From contig NZ_CP126247.1 of assembly GCF_030142155.1 (NCBI RefSeq), forward strand, positions 1,612,001 through 1,676,000: a DNA stretch of 64,000 bases. Reading direction: 5' to 3'. The notes under the pieces are model-generated. The model had not been told where the DNA came from and searched no databases. It saw nothing but the letters and a program-made list of their open reading frames with translations. Position 1 is the first letter of the stretch. The number at the start of each line of letters is the position of its first letter. The position numbers and the translations under genes are program-made. This DNA is from Arthrobacter sp. zg-Y820. GTDB taxonomy: Bacteria; Actinomycetota; Actinomycetes; Actinomycetales; Micrococcaceae. Positions 1 to 9,293 of the stretch are shown here, in pieces.

Positions 1-15
1 ACAGAATTCGGGCGG

Positions 16-858
16 ATGTACTCCCGCTCCCTCTCGGAACCTCCCACGGTGCCGTCCATCACCACGGTCATTTCCCAGGGGTCCATGACCTCGTTGGACG
101 GATGGCACGGGCACATGGCAGCCACTGCCGTCGTCAAGGATCCGAAGCTTGCTGCCAGCCTGGGCAACCCGGGAGCCCTGCGCAGCGTGGTCAAGGAAGC
201 GTCGCGCGCCTCGGAACGGTATCGGAATTCCGCAGCCGAACGAGGCACCCGGGTGCATTTTTACTGCGAGCAGGTATCGCTGCGTGCCCTGGATCTTCCG
301 CATGAACTGGAAGCAGCACGCACAGCGCTCCTGGAACACGGCGAGCACCAGTTCGCAGACCGCTTCGACGAATGGTGGGACCTCTACCAGGTGGAGCCCC
401 TGGCGCCGGAGATCACCGTGTGGAATGACGAAGTGGGTTACGCCGGAACCCTGGACCTGGTGGCCCGTATCAACGGCCGGCTCTGCCTGATCGACTACAA
501 GACCAAAAACACTGACCGCGACGGGCAGGTCAAGCCGCTGGATGACAAGGTGGTTATGCAGCTGGTCGCCGGAATGAAGGCTAAAGAATCGCTCGTCGAC
601 GCTGGTAAGGGCATCTGGGAGCCCTGGGCCTACGGAGAGGATCCGTTGCTGCTCGGCGTTGCGGTCGGGCAGACCGAGGTCCGGCCGATGCGCGCCAACC
701 CGGCGGTTCTGCCGCAGCACTGGTTCAAGTTCTGCGCTCTCCGCCGGCTCTGGCAAACCTCGTACGACGTCGCGGGCGCCGGGCCGGCCCTGCTGCCCAT
801 TTCGCCGCCTCCGGTCGGAGCCCACGCGGTTTCCGCTGCGCAGCCCTCCGCCACGTAA
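16..858 (+). CDS. PD-(D/E)XK nuclease-fold protein (RecB/Cas4-like)
   Basis: About 280 residues. The PD-(D/E)XK nuclease core is visible as GTLD with D147, followed by a hydrophobic strand ending in I-D160-Y-K162-T-K. A histidine sits about 65 residues earlier (GTRVH, H81), as in RecB/Cas4-type exonuclease domains. The family cuts DNA with Mg2+, usually in repair or phage-related settings. The C-terminal 30 residues are Pro/Ala-rich and probably disordered. The reading frame is open to base 1, so the true start may lie upstream of the window. It lies 160 bases ahead of def with no obvious functional link. The fold is fairly secure; the biological role is not known. Confidence 0.7.
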   Translation: MYSRSLSEPPTVPSITTVISQGSMTSLDGWHGHMAATAVVKDPKLAASLGNPGALRSVVKEASRASERYRNSAAERGTRVHFYCEQVSLRALDLPHELEAARTALLEHGEHQFADRFDEWWDLYQVEPLAPEITVWNDEVGYAGTLDLVARINGRLCLIDYKTKNTDRDGQVKPLDDKVVMQLVAGMKAKESLVDAGKGIWEPWAYGEDPLLLGVAVGQTEVRPMRANPAVLPQHWFKFCALRRLWQTSYDVAGAGPALLPISPPPVGAHAVSAAQPSAT

Positions 859-1020
859 GCCGTCCCGCAAGCTCCACCCCCGGGCCCGCGAAGTGCCCGA
901 GGCGATGCATCATGTCCGGCCCAACTAGACTGGTACTTGGACAGATCTGCGTCCTAAGATTTCGCACCACCCTGCATCACCGTGCACCAGTCAGCAGCAA
1001 CAGTAAGGAACGAACCCCAG

Positions 1021-1623
1021 ATGGCAATCCTGAACATCCGGATTATCGGCGACCCAGTCCTGCGGACCCCCGCCGAGGAAGTTACGGACTTCGGGCCTGA
1101 ACTGGCCAAGCTCGTTGCCGACATGGAAGAAACCATGGAGGACGTTGACGGTGCCGGCCTCGCCGCGCCGCAGGTCGGCGTCAGTCTCCGGGTCTTTACC
1201 TACCGGATCGACGGCCAGGCCGGACACGTCGTCAACCCCGTCCTGGAACTGAGCGAAGACCGGCAGGAAGACCAGATGGAGGGCTGCCTCTCGATCCCCG
1301 GCCTGGGCTACCCGGTGCCGCGGTACCGCTGGACCCGAGTCACCGGCGTGGATAAGAACGGCAACCCCGTCAGCGTCGAGGGTGAAGGAATGCTGGCCCG
1401 CGCCTTCCAGCACGAAACCGACCATCTGGACGGTGTGCTGTACATCGACCGGCTGGAAGGTGAAAACCGCAAGAAGGCCCTGCGCGCCATCCGCCAGGCG
1501 GACTACGACGCCATTGCCGGACGCACGACGGCGGAGCGCGCCCAGACGGTGGGCTCGGCCTTCGGAGCCGGAGCGTCCTTCGGCGGCGGATCCTTCGGTT
1601 CCGGCATCCGCGGACAGGCCTAG
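1021..1623 (+). CDS. def: Peptide deformylase
   Basis: Removes the formyl group from the N-terminal methionine of nascent proteins in the cytoplasm. All three family motifs are present: GAGLAAPQ at 44-51, EGCLSIPG with metal ligand C89, and QHETDHLDG with H131, E132 and H135. I chose the ATG at 1021 because it gives the usual MAILNIR start and follows an AAGGA; an in-frame start at 982 would add 13 residues of non-homologous sequence. At 200 residues it is normal length, with a Gly/Ser/Ala-rich tail. It is followed after 12 bases by fmt, the enzyme making the formylated initiator tRNA, a classic pairing. Confidence 0.96.
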   Translation: MAILNIRIIGDPVLRTPAEEVTDFGPELAKLVADMEETMEDVDGAGLAAPQVGVSLRVFTYRIDGQAGHVVNPVLELSEDRQEDQMEGCLSIPGLGYPVPRYRWTRVTGVDKNGNPVSVEGEGMLARAFQHETDHLDGVLYIDRLEGENRKKALRAIRQADYDAIAGRTTAERAQTVGSAFGAGASFGGGSFGSGIRGQA

Positions 1624-1635
1624 CGGCCCGTGGCC

Positions 1636-2565
1636 ATGCGCGTACTTTTCGCCGGCACCCCGTCCGTCGCCGTCCCCTCACTGAACGCCCTGCTGGAAGC
1701 CGGCTTCGACGTCGTCGCGGTACTCACCCGCCCCGACGCGCCGCTGGGCCGCAAACGCACGCTCACGCCGTCGCCCGTTGCCGCCCGCGCTGAGGAACTC
1801 GGCCTGCCCGTGATCCGCGCCGCCAAGATCGACGACGACGCCGTCGCCGCCATCCGTGCCGCCAACCCCGACGTCGCGGCGATCGTGGCCTACGGCGGAC
1901 TGATTCCGGAACGGGCCCTGAGCATCCCCGCGCACGGCTGGATCAACCTGCACTTTTCCCTGCTGCCGGCCTGGCGCGGCGCGGCACCGGTGCAGCACGC
2001 GGTGATCAACGGCGACGACGTCACCGGAGCCTCCACCTTCCTGCTCGAAAAGGGCCTGGACACCGGACCGGTATACGGGCAGCTGACGGAAACCGTTTCC
2101 CCGGAGGACACCAGCGGCGCGCTCCTGGAACGGCTTTCGCACAGCGGTGCCGTGCTGCTCGCCCAAACCCTCTCGGCGATCCACGCCGGCGCAGCACACG
2201 CGGTGCCGCAGTCCGGCGACGTGACGCTGGCACCCAAACTGACCATTGACGACGCGCGGGTGGATTGGCACCAGCCGGCGCTGGCCATCCGCCGGCGGAT
2301 CAACGGCGTGACACCCGAACCGGGAGCCTGGACCACCTGGGACGGCGCCCGGTTCAAGATCGGCTCGGCAGCGCTGCGCCCGGACATCACCGATCTGGCT
2401 CCCGGCCAGGTCCGCTTCACCGGAGGCACACAGGCATCCGCCGTGGTGGGCACCGGATCCGTCGGCCTGGAACTGGTGCAGGTACAGCCCGCCGGCAAGA
2501 AAATGATGCCGGGGGCCGACTGGGCCCGCGGCCTGGCCAACCGTGAGGACGTGGTCTTCGAATGA
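1636..2565 (+). CDS. fmt: Methionyl-tRNA formyltransferase
   Basis: Transfers formyl from 10-formyl-THF to Met-tRNAi. The N-terminal formyltransferase domain starts MRVLFAGTP. The catalytic set is visible as N104 and H106 (INLHFSLLPAWRG) and D142 (GLDTGP). The C-terminal OB-like tRNA-binding domain follows. At 309 residues it is full length. The start could be the GTG at 1630, two codons upstream; ATG 1636 gives the family-standard N-terminus. The stop overlaps the rsmB start (ATGA), indicating translational coupling in a def-fmt-rsmB-rpe operon. Confidence 0.95.
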   Translation: MRVLFAGTPSVAVPSLNALLEAGFDVVAVLTRPDAPLGRKRTLTPSPVAARAEELGLPVIRAAKIDDDAVAAIRAANPDVAAIVAYGGLIPERALSIPAHGWINLHFSLLPAWRGAAPVQHAVINGDDVTGASTFLLEKGLDTGPVYGQLTETVSPEDTSGALLERLSHSGAVLLAQTLSAIHAGAAHAVPQSGDVTLAPKLTIDDARVDWHQPALAIRRRINGVTPEPGAWTTWDGARFKIGSAALRPDITDLAPGQVRFTGGTQASAVVGTGSVGLELVQVQPAGKKMMPGADWARGLANREDVVFE

Positions 2566-4115
2566 CCCCGCAGAACAGCACTCCCCAGAACCAAAACTCC
2601 TCGGCCAAAGCGTCCCAGGGCTCTTCGGGAAGCAACAAGGAACGGAACGAGAAGGGCCGCGAACGCAGCCGTCCCGCCGTCCGCAGCCGCACCGCCCAGG
2701 CGCCGGGACAGCGCACCCGCGCCGCTGACCCGGCCCGGCTGGTGGCCTTCGAGGTACTGCGCGCCGTCTCCGAGGACGACGCCTACGCCAACCTGGTGCT
2801 GCCCAAGAGCATCCGCAAGCACCAGCTCGACAAGCGCGATGCCGGCTTCGCCACCGAACTTGCCTACGGTGCCCTCCGCGGGCAGGGCACGTACGACGCC
2901 GTCCTGGCCAAGTGCGTGGACCGCCCGCTGGATAAGCTCGACCCCGCCGTTCTGGACGCCCTGCGCATCGGCGCTCATCAGCTGCTGGCCATGCGGGTTC
3001 CGCCCCATGCGGCCCTGGACCAGACCGTCGGCCTGGCCCGCGCCGTCATCGGCGCCGGGCCCTCAGCGCTGATCAATGCCGTGCTGCGCAAGGTGGCCGC
3101 CCGTGACCTGGACACCTGGGTCGCGGAGCTGACCCGGGACGAAACCGACGCCACCCGCCGCGCAGCCATCGAACACAGCCATCCGGAATGGATCGTCCGC
3201 GCCCTGCGCCAGTCCCTCGTGGCCCACGGCCGCAGCGTCGACGAAATCACCGAACTGCTCAAGGCCGACAACGACGCCCCGGTCGTGAACCTGGTGGCCC
3301 TGCCCGGCCTGGGAAACCTGGACGAGGCCCGCGCCGCCGGAGCCGTTGACGGCGAACTCGTGGTGGACTCGGCACTGTACTCGGCCGGCGACGTCGGCCG
3401 CCTGGACTCGGTGCGGGCCGGCACCACCCGCGTGCAGGACGCCGGCTCGCAGCTGGTCGCCCGCGCCCTCGCCGGCCTGGACCTGGGTGACCGCACCGCT
3501 GACGGAAGCCGCGACGGCGAACAGTGGCTGGATCTGTGCGCCGGACCCGGCGGCAAGGCGGCGCTGCTTGCCGCCCTGGCCAACGAACAGGGCGCCGTCC
3601 TGCTGGCCAACGAACCGGCGGCACACCGCGCCAAACTGGTCCGCCAGGCGTTGGAGGCCGTTCCGGGCGAGGTCTGGGATGTGCGCACCGGCGACGGACG
3701 CAGCATCGCCGAGCAGTATCCGGACACCTTCGACCGCATCCTGGTGGACGCCCCGTGCACCGGCCTCGGCGCCCTGCGCCGCCGGCCGGAATCACGTTGG
3801 CGCCGCAAGCCCTCCGACGTGGGGGAGCTGGGTGCACTGCAGCGGGACCTGCTCACCGCCGCCGTCGACGCCGTGAAGGCCGGCGGCGTGGTGGCCTACG
3901 TGACGTGCTCGCCGCATCCGGCCGAGACCACCGCCGTCGTCACCGACGTGCTGCGCCTGCGCAACGACCTGGAGTTGCTCGATGCCGGCGCCGCACTGGA
4001 CTCCGTCAGCCTGACTGGAAACCTGGGCGCCGGACATGAGTCGACCGCGCAGCTGTGGCCGCACATCCATGCCACCGATGCCATGTTCCTGGCCCTGATC
4101 CGCCGCAAGCCCTGA
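2562..4115 (+). CDS. rsmB: 16S rRNA (cytosine-967-C5)-methyltransferase
   Basis: SAM-dependent methylation of C967 in 16S rRNA. The order is: a basic, low-complexity N-terminal extension (about 60 residues), a NusB-like RNA-binding domain, and a Rossmann methyltransferase with SAM loop LCAGPGGK near 325-332. The two m5C cysteines are C399 (DAPCTG) and nucleophile C449 (TCSPHP). Length 517 is slightly above the usual 430-480 because of the N-terminal extension, common in actinobacteria. It overlaps fmt by four bases. Confidence 0.93.
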   Translation: MTPQNSTPQNQNSSAKASQGSSGSNKERNEKGRERSRPAVRSRTAQAPGQRTRAADPARLVAFEVLRAVSEDDAYANLVLPKSIRKHQLDKRDAGFATELAYGALRGQGTYDAVLAKCVDRPLDKLDPAVLDALRIGAHQLLAMRVPPHAALDQTVGLARAVIGAGPSALINAVLRKVAARDLDTWVAELTRDETDATRRAAIEHSHPEWIVRALRQSLVAHGRSVDEITELLKADNDAPVVNLVALPGLGNLDEARAAGAVDGELVVDSALYSAGDVGRLDSVRAGTTRVQDAGSQLVARALAGLDLGDRTADGSRDGEQWLDLCAGPGGKAALLAALANEQGAVLLANEPAAHRAKLVRQALEAVPGEVWDVRTGDGRSIAEQYPDTFDRILVDAPCTGLGALRRRPESRWRRKPSDVGELGALQRDLLTAAVDAVKAGGVVAYVTCSPHPAETTAVVTDVLRLRNDLELLDAGAALDSVSLTGNLGAGHESTAQLWPHIHATDAMFLALIRRKP

Positions 4116-4140
4116 TTTCAGCAAGTCCACAAGGAGAACC

Positions 4141-4809
4141 ATGAGCAAGTGCTGCATCAACCCGAGCATCCTCTCGGCCGACTTCGTCAACCTGCAGGCC
4201 GAGCTGGAACGGATCAGCACCGCCGATGCCGTCCACGTGGACGTAATGGACAACCACTTCGTGCCGAACCTGACCCTGGGTTTGCCCGTAGTGCAGCGGA
4301 TCCAGGAGGTCAGCACGCTGCCGCTGGACGCGCACCTGATGATTTCCGACGCCGACCGCTGGGCTCCGGCCTACGCGGAGCTGGGACTGGCATCGGTGAC
4401 CTTCCATGTGGAAGCGGCCGCCGCGCCGATCAAACTGGCCCGGGACATCCGCGACCGCGGAGCCAAGGCCGGCATGGCGCTGCGTCCGGCCACCCCGGTT
4501 GAGCCGTACCTGGACATGCTCTCCGAGCTGGACATGCTGCTGATCATGACCGTGGAGCCGGGCTTCGGCGGGCAGAAATTCCTGGACATCACGCTGCCGA
4601 AGATCCGCCGGGCCGCCGAGGCCATCCGCGGCTCCGGCCTGCCGCTGGCACTGCAGGTGGACGGCGGCATTTCCGCCGACACGATTGAACGCGCGGCCGA
4701 GGCCGGAGCCAACGTGTTTGTGGCCGGATCGGCCGTGTACGGCAGCGGGGATCCCAACGAGGCGATCCGTAAGCTCCGCGATGCCGCGCAGGCCGTCTCC
4801 GCCGGCTGA
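4141..4809 (+). CDS. rpe: Ribulose-phosphate 3-epimerase
   Basis: Interconverts ribulose-5-P and xylulose-5-P in the pentose phosphate pathway, and so supplies ribulose-5-P used by RibB downstream. A TIM barrel with family motifs [10 protein letters not shown] near the N-terminus, [11 protein letters not shown] (metal/catalytic Asp), a GFGGQKF loop and VDGGIS phosphate-binding segment. 222 residues, normal length. AGGAG lies 6 bases before the ATG. Last gene of the def operon; an 18-bp hairpin follows 15 bases after the stop. Confidence 0.95.
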   Translation: MSKCCINPSILSADFVNLQAELERISTADAVHVDVMDNHFVPNLTLGLPVVQRIQEVSTLPLDAHLMISDADRWAPAYAELGLASVTFHVEAAAAPIKLARDIRDRGAKAGMALRPATPVEPYLDMLSELDMLLIMTVEPGFGGQKFLDITLPKIRRAAEAIRGSGLPLALQVDGGISADTIERAAEAGANVFVAGSAVYGSGDPNEAIRKLRDAAQAVSAG

Positions 4810-4824
4810 GGGCAGATTCGACTG

Positions 4825-4866
4825 TTTCGGGAAATCCCTGCCCTTGCCGGCAGGGATTTCCCGAAA
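4825..4866. terminator. Perfect 18-bp hairpin between convergent genes
   Basis: Arms 4825-4842 and 4849-4866 are perfectly complementary with a 6-base loop (CTTGCC). It lies between rpe (+) and the minus-strand catabolic operon, so it can terminate both. There is no run of T after either arm, so termination efficiency is not certain. Confidence 0.75.
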
Positions 4867-4933
4867 TGGCAGCAGAATCCCGGAGAACCCGAGGCGGGCA
4901 ACCGGGATCCGCCTGAACGCTGTGCCGAATCCG

Positions 4934-6667
4934 TTAGGACGGTTCGGGCAGCAGCAGTTCAGGCGCCGCTTCCTTCTGAGCCTGATGATTCCTTTCAATG
5001 GCAGTGTCCATCGCGTGACGTGCGGCGATGTAGCCGAAGACCATCGAGTATGCGATGCTCGCTCCGGCCCCTGGATAGTGGCGTCCCATTACGGTCGCCG
5101 TGGAGTTGCCGGTTGCATACAGCCCGGGAATCGGGCCTTCTGCGGACAGAACGCGCCCGGACTCGTCGGTAAGGAACCCGCCGGATGTACCGACGTCGGC
5201 CGGCACGATTTCGAACGCGTAGTAAGGCCCGGTATCCAGCGGCCCGACCGCAGGATTCACCACGAAGGGGTTGGGATCACCCAGACAGTGGTTGTAGGCG
5301 GAACTTCCCCGACCGAACTCCGGATCGCGCCCCTGCACAGCGTGCCGATTGAATTTCGCCACTTGGTCGGCGAGACCCTCCGGATCGATCCCGCACTGCA
5401 CGGCCAGCTCAGCCAGCGTGTCCGCACGCTTCAGGAGCCCGGAATCCAGCCACTCCTTCGGCAGCTGCCCAAACCGAAGGCTGGCCTTGTGCGCATACGT
5501 CCGGCGATAGCGGTCATCGAAGATGAGCCAGGAGGGAACGGCGCCGGTGACCTTCTGCCGGGCAAACATCGCCTTGCCAATCTCAACGTACGAGTTGGAT
5601 TCGTTGACGAACCGCCGCCCGTCCGCGCCCACCATTATGGTGCGGGGGCGGTTTCTCGCCGCCGACAGCGTGCCGGCGGCCAGCTCCCGGCGAGGGCTCG
5701 GAAGCCACCAGGCTTCGTCCATCAGATCGGTCAACGCCCCCAGCTCGAGGGTCGCGGCTATGGTGTCACCGGTATCTCCCGGATTGGCCATTGTCCACGA
5801 CGGATCGGGGCATTGGTCGCCGCCATACTCCTGCCGCAGGTCGGCATTGCGGGCGAAGCCTCCTGCGGCCATGACGACACCGTGCCGGGCACGGACCGCG
5901 ACCGGCTTGCCGTCCCGTTCAAGACGCACACCCGTCACGACGCCCTCTTCGACGACGTATCCGCGGAACGACGTGTCCAGCCAGAGATCCACGCCACTGT
6001 CCACGCACATTTTGACCAGTTCAGCCACGAGCGCCGTCCCGTTCGTCAGGACGGGACGCTTGGTGACGCCGGCGGTCCATGTCCGCAACTGCACCCGCGC
6101 CGCCGTGACCAGCGACCGCGGCGACCGGTTGAAGTACTGCACGTCGCGCAGTTCGTTGGTCATGACAGCCATGCCAAGGCCGGAGGCCATGCCCGGCTGG
6201 ATCTTGGACAGCCACTTGCCGAGCCGCCGCCCGGCGAAGGGCAGAGGCTCGATCGAACGCCCGGTTGCGTGGCCGCCCTCGTGGTTCGAGTAATAGTCGC
6301 TGTAGTTCACGCACCGCGTGAAGCGTGCGCCTTTTCGCTCCAGCAGGCGAATCATGGCCTGGCCCTCGTGGATGAACGCCCGACGGCGCGCAACGGTCGA
6401 TGCCGCCCCGACGTCGCCGACTGTGGAAGCGAAATACTGCATTCCCAGCTCGTCGGAGTCTTCGATCCCGTCCTTCTGCATCAGCGGGTTGTTCGGAAGC
6501 CACATAACTCCGCCGGACATCGCAGTGGACCCGCCGAAGAGGTCGCGCTTCTCCACGACGAGCGCACGGCCTCCTGCCTCACGTGCAGCGATGCCGGCGA
6601 GCAGGCCGCCTCCACCGCTGCCGATCGCGACGACGTCGAATTCCTCGTCCCACACGACGGCGTTCAT
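4934..6667 (-). CDS. FAD-dependent dehydrogenase, 3-ketosteroid-delta1-dehydrogenase-like
   Basis: 577 residues. N-terminal FAD-binding GSGGGGLLAG motif at about 17-26 after a short lead, then VEKRDLFGGSTAMSGG. The C-terminal block has GPYYAFE, GTSGGFLTDE, GLYATGN and YPGAG. The tyrosine and last glycine of YPGAG correspond in KstD enzymes to the Tyr/Gly pair that holds and deprotonates the substrate carbonyl region. The family inserts or reduces C=C bonds next to ketones in steroids and alicyclic compounds. No signal peptide, so cytoplasmic. It is the last gene of the 13-gene operon and its ATG overlaps the lipoyl-domain stop. It lacks the redox-disulfide motif of dihydrolipoamide dehydrogenase and so is not an E3. 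Substrate unknown. Confidence 0.8.
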   Translation of the reverse strand: MNAVVWDEEFDVVAIGSGGGGLLAGIAAREAGGRALVVEKRDLFGGSTAMSGGVMWLPNNPLMQKDGIEDSDELGMQYFASTVGDVGAASTVARRRAFIHEGQAMIRLLERKGARFTRCVNYSDYYSNHEGGHATGRSIEPLPFAGRRLGKWLSKIQPGMASGLGMAVMTNELRDVQYFNRSPRSLVTAARVQLRTWTAGVTKRPVLTNGTALVAELVKMCVDSGVDLWLDTSFRGYVVEEGVVTGVRLERDGKPVAVRARHGVVMAAGGFARNADLRQEYGGDQCPDPSWTMANPGDTGDTIAATLELGALTDLMDEAWWLPSPRRELAAGTLSAARNRPRTIMVGADGRRFVNESNSYVEIGKAMFARQKVTGAVPSWLIFDDRYRRTYAHKASLRFGQLPKEWLDSGLLKRADTLAELAVQCGIDPEGLADQVAKFNRHAVQGRDPEFGRGSSAYNHCLGDPNPFVVNPAVGPLDTGPYYAFEIVPADVGTSGGFLTDESGRVLSAEGPIPGLYATGNSTATVMGRHYPGAGASIAYSMVFGYIAARHAMDTAIERNHQAQKEAAPELLLPEPS

Positions 6668-6912
6668 GCTGCACGCTCGATCCGGCCGATTTCAGTGCCG
6701 ACGGCGTACGTCTCTTCCCCGACGGCAGTGCCGTGCCGGAGCACGCCGCTTGTGGCCGCTTCGACCTCCGTTCCCACTTTGTCCGTCTCGACGCTGTAGA
6801 TAACGTCGCCCTCGCCGATGGGTACACCATCCTCAACCAGCCATTCCACGAAAAGAACCTCCTCTGCCGACATCGAAATTTTCGGAATTTTCACAGCTAC
6901 ATAGTCAGACAC
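6664..6912 (-). CDS. Stand-alone lipoyl (biotinyl/lipoyl-attachment) domain protein
   Basis: About 82 residues and nothing but one lipoyl domain: VAVKIPKIS at the start, then a hairpin turn carrying the modification lysine in ETDKVGTEVEA, then the second half-barrel. Normal 2-oxoacid dehydrogenase E2 proteins continue into a peripheral-subunit-binding and an acyltransferase domain; both are absent here. Start chosen as the GTG at 6912 (VSDYVAVKIPK), which overlaps the E1-beta stop by 8 bases. A longer reading from 6960 would overlap E1-beta more and adds non-homologous residues. Its partner is presumably the adjacent E1. Confidence 0.82.
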   Translation of the reverse strand: MSDYVAVKIPKISMSAEEVLFVEWLVEDGVPIGEGDVIYSVETDKVGTEVEAATSGVLRHGTAVGEETYAVGTEIGRIERAA

Positions 6913-7903
6913 GCATGGCTCCCATGGTTGTTCGTGCGGCGTCGACGATGCCATCGACACTGAGCGTTACGGCGGACTCCGAAGCCCGGGCCGGGATCGG
7001 AGTGAAGCGTGCGCCAACCCGTTGGACAGGCCCGTCGAGGATGCCGAACAGCTTGGCCGAAATCTGGGCCGCGATCTCCGCACCCGGACCTGCAACGGTG
7101 GTGGCGGTGTGTGCGATGACCGCGCGGCGCGTACGGCCCACGGATTCCAGGACCGTGTCCATGTCGAGCGGCAGCAGGGTGCGCAGGTCGATCACTTCGG
7201 CATCCACACCCTCTTCGCCGAGCCGCTCTGCCGCTTGCAGCGCCAGAGCGGTGGCCTGACCGTAGGTGACGATCGTGAGGTCTTTTCCTGGCTTGGCGAC
7301 GACGGCCTTGCCGATGGGGACCCGGTGGCCGTCCCCGACCGGCACCTCGCCCTTGACCCCGTAGAGGCGCGACGCTTCGATGACCAGGACCGGGTCGGGA
7401 TCGAAGATCGCCGAGAGCAGCAGACCTTTGGCATCGGCCGGATTGCTCGGGTAGACCACCTTCATGCCGGGCACGTGCATGAACCAGGCTTCGAGCGACT
7501 GGGAGTGCGTGCCGCCGGAGCCAGTGCCTGCGAATACCGCTGTGCGGACCGTGATCGGGCTCGTCGTCCTGCCGCCTGACATGTAGCGCACCTTCGCGGC
7601 GTGGTTGACGATCTGATCCATGGCGATCCCGATGAAATCCATGATCATGATTTCGGCAACGGGCTTGTATCCCTCGATCGCGGCACCGACGGCGGCACCA
7701 ATGATCGCTGCCTCAGAGATCGGAGTGTTCATGACCCGGTCTGCGCCGTACTTTGTCGCAAGCCCTCGGGTCACCGCGTTGACGCCGGCGGCCGGATCGG
7801 CCAGGTCCTCGCCCAGGAGGAAGACAGTCGGATCCGTCCGCAGCGCCTCGTCGAGCGCCTCGTTGAGCGCCTCTCGAATCGAAATAACACGGGTTTCAGT
7901 CAT
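6905..7903 (-). CDS. 2-oxoacid (pyruvate/acetoin-type) dehydrogenase E1 beta subunit
   Basis: 332 residues from the ATG at 7903 (MTETRVISIREALNEAL). Transketolase-like pyrimidine-binding domain with LLGEDLAD, NTPISEAAIIG and the GGTHSQSLEAWF region. The C-terminal transketolase domain contains the VTYGQATALALQAAE segment. With the alpha subunit it forms a thiamine-diphosphate-dependent decarboxylase that loads an acyl or aldehyde group onto a lipoyl lysine, as in acetoin dehydrogenase AcoA/AcoB or branched-chain E1. It overlaps the E1-alpha stop by 8 bases. Confidence 0.9.
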   Translation of the reverse strand: MTETRVISIREALNEALDEALRTDPTVFLLGEDLADPAAGVNAVTRGLATKYGADRVMNTPISEAAIIGAAVGAAIEGYKPVAEIMIMDFIGIAMDQIVNHAAKVRYMSGGRTTSPITVRTAVFAGTGSGGTHSQSLEAWFMHVPGMKVVYPSNPADAKGLLLSAIFDPDPVLVIEASRLYGVKGEVPVGDGHRVPIGKAVVAKPGKDLTIVTYGQATALALQAAERLGEEGVDAEVIDLRTLLPLDMDTVLESVGRTRRAVIAHTATTVAGPGAEIAAQISAKLFGILDGPVQRVGARFTPIPARASESAVTLSVDGIVDAARTTMGAMRV

Positions 7904-8912
7904 GGGTGACCACCAATCCATCGGCGTAGACATCGGACCGGATCTCTTCCATGTCCGGTAGGGGTGCTGCTAGGACCGTCTTGAGGGCTTCCTCGACCGC
8001 CTCGACGGATTCGGCGCTGATCTCATCGAGCTCCACCTGGGTAAATCCATGTGCCAGGAGATAGCGGGGGAACGTGATTATGGGATCAAGTTCACGCTGA
8101 TGCGCCAGCTGTTGAGCGGGGATGTACGGGGCCGAGTCGCCGGCATAGTGACCTTCGAACCGGAACGTGACCGCCTCAATCAGTGTCGGCCCGCCGCCGG
8201 ACCGTGCCCTGTCGACCGCCTCCGTCAATGCGAGAACCATGGCGACCGGGTCATTGCCGTCGACCGTGACTCCAGGCATGCCCACGCCCTTGGCCCGGTC
8301 GGCAACGTGCTCGATCGCCATGGTGTCCTCGACCGGCGTCATCTCGGCATAGAGGTTGTTCTGGCAGATGAAGACGACGGGGAGCTGCCAGGTGGCAGCC
8401 AGGTTGACGCCTTCATGGAATGAACCGGTGTTCGTCGCACCATCACCGAAAGTTACGGCCGTGACCCGGTCCGATCCGGACTTCACGGCTGCGAGTGCGA
8501 CGCCCACTGCAATGGGCACACCCGAGCCGACAATCCCGGTCGTCAGCAGCACCCCGTGGTCCGGATCGGCGATATGCATCGTCCCGCCCTTACCCCGTGA
8601 GGCACCGACGGCAGTGCCCATGACCTCACCGATAATCTCGGTGAGGGGCACCCCCTTCGCCACATGATCGTGCAGTCCGCGGTAAGTGGTGATCAGCCGG
8701 TCGTCCGGGCGCAGCACCTGGCCGATCGCCGCCGATACCGCCTCCTGGCCGCGGGAGGGCCAGATGACAGTTGCAAGTTCACCGCGCTTGATGCCCTTGA
8801 GGATGCGCGTGTCCAGAGCTTCCTCACGCGTCATCGACCGCCAAAGCTCGCGGAGCACATCTGTGCCCAACTCCGGGGTCTTCCCGGACGTGCTGTCCTC
8901 GGATGCGCTCAT
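7896..8912 (-). CDS. 2-oxoacid (pyruvate/acetoin-type) dehydrogenase E1 alpha subunit
   Basis: 338 residues. The thiamine-diphosphate motif is intact: GDGATNTGSFHEG followed after about 13 residues by CQNN. GKGGTMHIAD is the conserved segment before it. It most resembles the alpha subunits of acetoin dehydrogenase and PDH-like E1 enzymes. Its ATG overlaps the ferredoxin stop (ATGA). No E2 acyltransferase or E3 gene is nearby, so either those come from elsewhere in the genome or this E1 works in an unusual way with the small lipoyl protein. Confidence 0.9.
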   Translation of the reverse strand: MSASEDSTSGKTPELGTDVLRELWRSMTREEALDTRILKGIKRGELATVIWPSRGQEAVSAAIGQVLRPDDRLITTYRGLHDHVAKGVPLTEIIGEVMGTAVGASRGKGGTMHIADPDHGVLLTTGIVGSGVPIAVGVALAAVKSGSDRVTAVTFGDGATNTGSFHEGVNLAATWQLPVVFICQNNLYAEMTPVEDTMAIEHVADRAKGVGMPGVTVDGNDPVAMVLALTEAVDRARSGGGPTLIEAVTFRFEGHYAGDSAPYIPAQQLAHQRELDPIITFPRYLLAHGFTQVELDEISAESVEAVEEALKTVLAAPLPDMEEIRSDVYADGLVVTHD

Positions 8913-9268
8913 GTCGCGCTCCTCTCCACTGGTTCCATGTTGTTGTCTTCGGACTCGGCCGGCCGAAAGCCCCTCTTCTCCACCACGAGCGACGAGCCCG
9001 TGCAGCGCAGTTGGCAGGCCAGCCGGATGAGACTGTCATTCCGCATTCGACCGGTCATCTTGAGTCGAATGGCATCGCGTTCCACCTCGTCGGCAGGGAC
9101 GGCATCGCGCTCCCCGTCGACGATTTTGGTGAAGCAGGTCATGCAGTCGGCCTGGCCCCAGCATTGCGTTGGCCAGACGAATCCCTGGCGCCATGCCGCC
9201 TCGGCCACGGCCTCCCCGGGGTTGACCTCGAGGGTGACGCCGGCCGGCAGGATTTTTACGTGGGGCAT
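8909..9268 (-). CDS. 2Fe-2S ferredoxin (adrenodoxin/plant-like fold)
   Basis: 119 residues from the ATG at 9268 (MPHVKILPAGVTLEV). The cluster ligands are C36-x5-C42-x2-C45 and C84, the spacing of adrenodoxin-type ferredoxins. A beta-grasp pattern is clear. A 30-residue C-terminal tail follows the domain. It carries single electrons, here probably to the Rieske oxygenase or the flavoprotein. Starting at 9316 would add 16 residues upstream without homology. Confidence 0.85.
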   Translation of the reverse strand: MPHVKILPAGVTLEVNPGEAVAEAAWRQGFVWPTQCWGQADCMTCFTKIVDGERDAVPADEVERDAIRLKMTGRMRNDSLIRLACQLRCTGSSLVVEKRGFRPAESEDNNMEPVERSAT

Positions 9269-9293
9269 ACGCCACCCCCTGTTTTTGGACGCA

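Noticed and set aside
4934..6667. Dihydrolipoamide dehydrogenase (E3) for the adjacent E1
   Set aside because: It lacks the E3 redox disulfide motif and has KstD features (YPGAG, GTSGG), so it is not an E3.
4685..6799. 704-codon plus-strand open frame
   Set aside because: It is antisense to the KstD-like flavoprotein and reads as Arg/Pro/Gly-rich high-GC shadow with no family features.
6664..6960. Longer 98-residue start for the lipoyl protein
   Set aside because: The first 16 residues (MSMASSTPHEQPWEPC) overlap E1-beta coding sequence and do not belong to a lipoyl domain; GTG 6912 fits better.
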